Source of the DNA: Dipodascopsis uninucleata var. uninucleata
Lineage: Eukaryota > Ascomycota > Lipomycetes > Lipomycetales > Lipomycetaceae
Assembly (NCBI GenBank): GCA_030568195.1
Contig: JAJLTO010000016.1
Location: 62,001-126,000, forward strand
Reading direction: 5' to 3'
Length of the DNA stretch: 64,000 nucleotides
Shown in pieces: positions 62,601 to 64,000 of this stretch (position 1 is its first letter; each line of letters begins with the position of its first letter). The position numbers and the translations under genes were made by a program. The notes beneath the pieces are model-generated. The model was not told the DNA's origin. It saw only the letters and a list, made by a program, of their open reading frames with translations, and did no database searches.

Positions 62601-64000
62601 TGACGTTGATGTTGAAGTTGATGATGCAGTATGCGAAGAATCATTTGACACTGTAGACTCAATAGTTCTAGATTTCAAGAGTTGATCTTTAGGAGTTTTT
62701 AAGTAGATAACAATACAATTATCACGACCAGTTAGAGAAGGATCAGCTTTCTGGATAGCAGAACGACGAATCAAAGATAAAGGTAGGACAATGTAGTAAT
62801 TATTGGTGAACTTTGACGACTGTTGATTATTGGCTGAGCCATTGCTACTACCACTACTTCCCAAACCATAGGATGTCGATTGGGAAGGCTTTTGTTGATC
62901 GCTTCCATTAGGACTTGCCCACAAATTAGTTGGAGAATTATTAGAGACCACGGTAGCTCCTGCTGGGAAATAGGGCTCCTCCGGATATAGCTGAAACTCG
63001 CCATTTGTCTTTAAAAGGCAAGAACTCGTTATCCATTTTGCCGAAGGTACTGAAACACGAAGAGGACTATTTGAAGCTCCAGATGAAAGTTTCGTTTTTC
63101 CACTTGCACTTCCAGATGCTGCGCTGAAGCTACCATTGTAAGTGTATCCTTTTCGCATAGACGGATCCCATATTTCAAGCCTACCAACTTTAATTGTTCG
63201 TACCGGCTTTGGTGTTGGAACGTTAAATGGAGTATTGCTACTATTACCACTACCATTATTATTCACAGAGCTACCAGATCCAGGGGTATTAGCTCGCGGA
63301 GACAGACTGCTGGACGAGCTCGTAGTCAAACAGGCATTTGTAGAAAAGTCAAGCTCGGGATATCTAAAACGCAAAAGTTTGTTGTTAATACCTGCGGCAC
63401 GGAGAGATGCCCAAGACAAAAATACAGCGAGCCATTTGCAGAACTCTTCTGGGGAACCAGGATCTATCACGATGTAGTAACTCGGATCTTTAGAGTTGCG
63501 CAGCCGAATTGCAGTCATAGACGACGACGGCAAATCAACTTTACATCCTCGAATATCACTCATTAGAACAGAAACAGACTCCTTGAATTCAGATAAAAGT
63601 GCTCCCGAAAACTCTTCGATATGACAATAACCATAGCCTTTGTTGGTCGGTGTCTCCCATCGTACAGTTCCTCTGATTACACCCTTTTGTAACTTCATTA
63701 ATGAAAGAATATTTGCCCATTCTGTGGGGAGTTCACGCTGAGGACCAAAATCACACTCTTTCCAATTCAGATGCACCGATCGACTTGGCCGTCTAATAGA
63801 GATGCTTCTAGCAAGCCCTGACCGAGTCCTATGTAGTCTCCTCTTGTTGACATTCAGCTCGCCACTCGTCTTGCGACTTTGCTGTAAATCAAAAATCGAC
63901 TGAGCTTCATCTTTTGATAGCAAATCATTCTCGGTAGTACTACTGTTTGATGCAACATTTGATTCTTTTAATGTAGATTGTGAAGCGTCAGGTGAGGGAT
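59685..64000 (-). CDS. BUD2: RasGAP with PH-like and C2 domains, Bud2/Cla2-like, N-terminus off window
   Basis: The frame is open from the stop (59685-59687) to the right edge, so the true start lies beyond 64000; about 1437 residues are visible. From the visible N-terminus: a Ser-rich region with many basic residues; a PH-like domain interrupted by long Ser/Asn-rich inserts (KGVIRGTVRWETP..., YYIVIDPGSPEEFCKWLAVFLSW); a C2 domain (RVLNVRIVDAQMQYPK to FVVRARC); then the RasGAP domain with LFRGNSLLTKALD, whose Arg is the likely arginine finger, and the signature FLFLRFFCPAVLNPKLFG. This arrangement is that of Bud2, GAP for the bud-site GTPase Rsr1/Bud1. Leu codons in the signature include CTG. 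Bud2 versus another C2-RasGAP is a family-level call. Confidence 0.85.
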   Translation of the reverse strand, partial: PSPDASQSTLKESNVASNSSTTENDLLSKDEAQSIFDLQQSRKTSGELNVNKRRLHRTRSGLARSISIRRPSRSVHLNWKECDFGPQRELPTEWANILSLMKLQKGVIRGTVRWETPTNKGYGYCHIEEFSGALLSEFKESVSVLMSDIRGCKVDLPSSSMTAIRLRNSKDPSYYIVIDPGSPEEFCKWLAVFLSWASLRAAGINNKLLRFRYPELDFSTNACLTTSSSSSLSPRANTPGSGSSVNNNGSGNSSNTPFNVPTPKPVRTIKVGRLEIWDPSMRKGYTYNGSFSAASGSASGKTKLSSGASNSPLRVSVPSAKWITSSCLLKTNGEFQLYPEEPYFPAGATVVSNNSPTNLWASPNGSDQQKPSQSTSYGLGSSGSSNGSANNQQSSKFTNNYYIVLPLSLIRRSAIQKADPSLTGRDNCIVIYLKTPKDQLLKSRTIESTVSNDSSHTASSTSTSTSSELQTSSPSRSSFSSSRPINIQNKPASAPTPTLPESTLGTYPEYVNNVIVTPIYLYFEDRTTFEVWFVLFRSLALPELYGPDTGDVNGSFRQHRVLNVRIVDAQMQYPKAIAQTYDISSKHLDSYVDIELNDKLRARTRVKYGTNKPFWREDFEFQDLPFLLNNVKFVVRARCRRSAELNQDPAIGEVRILFSDLQKMQELKIERDLERWFPLYINSDGYMGKTGEICVKVHISEFTILASREYNRLLELLLNFSNRLTVRIAKMTNNIACLAEVMLDIFQATGQATEWIIALADDEIKPIQDTSMSPSYSPTPPQKIYQEVSNDSKDLGPYSSTSTLALSSTTNQVLSEESNEPGCSADNRKVSDALADSSSSDRAYSRNGRDHNVTDSSNFQSSGSSAIASANLLFRGNSLLTKALDFHMKRIGRDYLEHTIGSIVRNIVKENSYCEVDPTKIENKDMLDANWKQLEKYLNELWGSIKASTKYCPPSLRRIFHSIRVQIENRFGEFVMSASYSGISGFLFLRFFCPAVLNPKLFGLVKDHPNAQVARTLTLLAKGLQGLANRTYFGSKEPWMAPLNSFLHANTEDFQEYILNISTWRSQVFIHDKDGAKVVSDDITPNRRLSFDSVDAEIEAEEQMRQEVLKTDDNLDDNEAEANERALSMIPYKIPNAVISRLPEAFVDNVPSLPFLIDRSGRLAELVDCWLAWYDSKVASRQEKLASLNNPGHHFQGVDDAELSDLGLSQSASSGESTESSIFHNNELDALPDQYTDELAEESSDAKRASMLREMKRDEDMVSGLKLSGDLLEFHKECLRIRNEVQKLRYESSIPEIPSEVPSQSWDYYVNNFLDTSAFNFTQRGAILKTLLQVDAESMVAASSTDKLDVSDADELSEDSSFRASYDQPVQDYSMAKSASPDVERPSSGGIVTESVSSGTSAESNLSRGSNSIGRKSKSLRLPYWRKWFTSSPSSKR

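Overview
The window is nuclear DNA of an ascomycete fungus. The signs are short spliceosomal introns (46-128 nt, GT..AG, with CTAAC or TACTAAC branch sites), Zn2Cys6 regulators, siderophore and DAL5-type MFS carriers, a yapsin-like GPI protease, a Bud2-like RasGAP, and a tRNA-Tyr(GUA) with a 13-nt intron. CTG codons fall inside hydrophobic signal-peptide and membrane segments, so CTG reads as leucine; this is not a CUG-Ser yeast. Perfect Fep1/SreA-type GATA sites in front of the siderophore carrier argue against an Aft1-type iron regulator. I lean to an early-diverging Saccharomycotina or a similar yeast-like ascomycete, but the sequence does not settle it. No complete mobile element or CRISPR array was seen.

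Left half (1-34.6 kb): accessory, loosely packed, with gene-free stretches of 1-5 kb. It holds the 3' end of a secreted phosphoesterase; an MCT-type MFS carrier; an AKR7-type aldo-keto reductase; a secreted Tyr/Pro-rich protein; a siderophore-iron carrier; a second MCT-type carrier with one intron; a decayed inverted copy of the first MCT carrier together with its promoter; a Zn2Cys6 factor; a secreted beta-propeller-like protein; a DAL5-type carrier with six introns; and an Old Yellow Enzyme.

Middle (34.8-43.1 kb): after a tRNA-Tyr comes a compact quinate-catabolism cluster: quinate/shikimate dehydrogenase, a QutR/Qa-1S-like repressor derived from the last three domains of AROM, a Zn2Cys6 activator divergent from it, and 3-dehydroshikimate dehydratase. 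A catabolic 3-dehydroquinase and a quinate permease are not in the window. The genes present cover quinate to 3-dehydroquinate and 3-dehydroshikimate to protocatechuate.

Right part (44.3-52.1 kb): a yapsin-like protease, then a secreted PL4 rhamnogalacturonan lyase, a GH105 unsaturated rhamnogalacturonyl hydrolase without signal peptide, and a divergent DAL5-type carrier. This is a plausible lyase-uptake-hydrolase set for the pectin backbone RG-I. With the quinate genes it suggests growth on plant material. The last 10 kb looks like core genome: a Golgi-type glycosyltransferase, an IFRD-family ARM protein with one intron, and a Bud2-like RasGAP that runs off the right edge.

The most notable structures are the mosaic inverted duplication (3' half nearly identical, 5' half and promoter strongly diverged), the two plant-substrate clusters, and several perfect palindromes in gene-free or promoter DNA.
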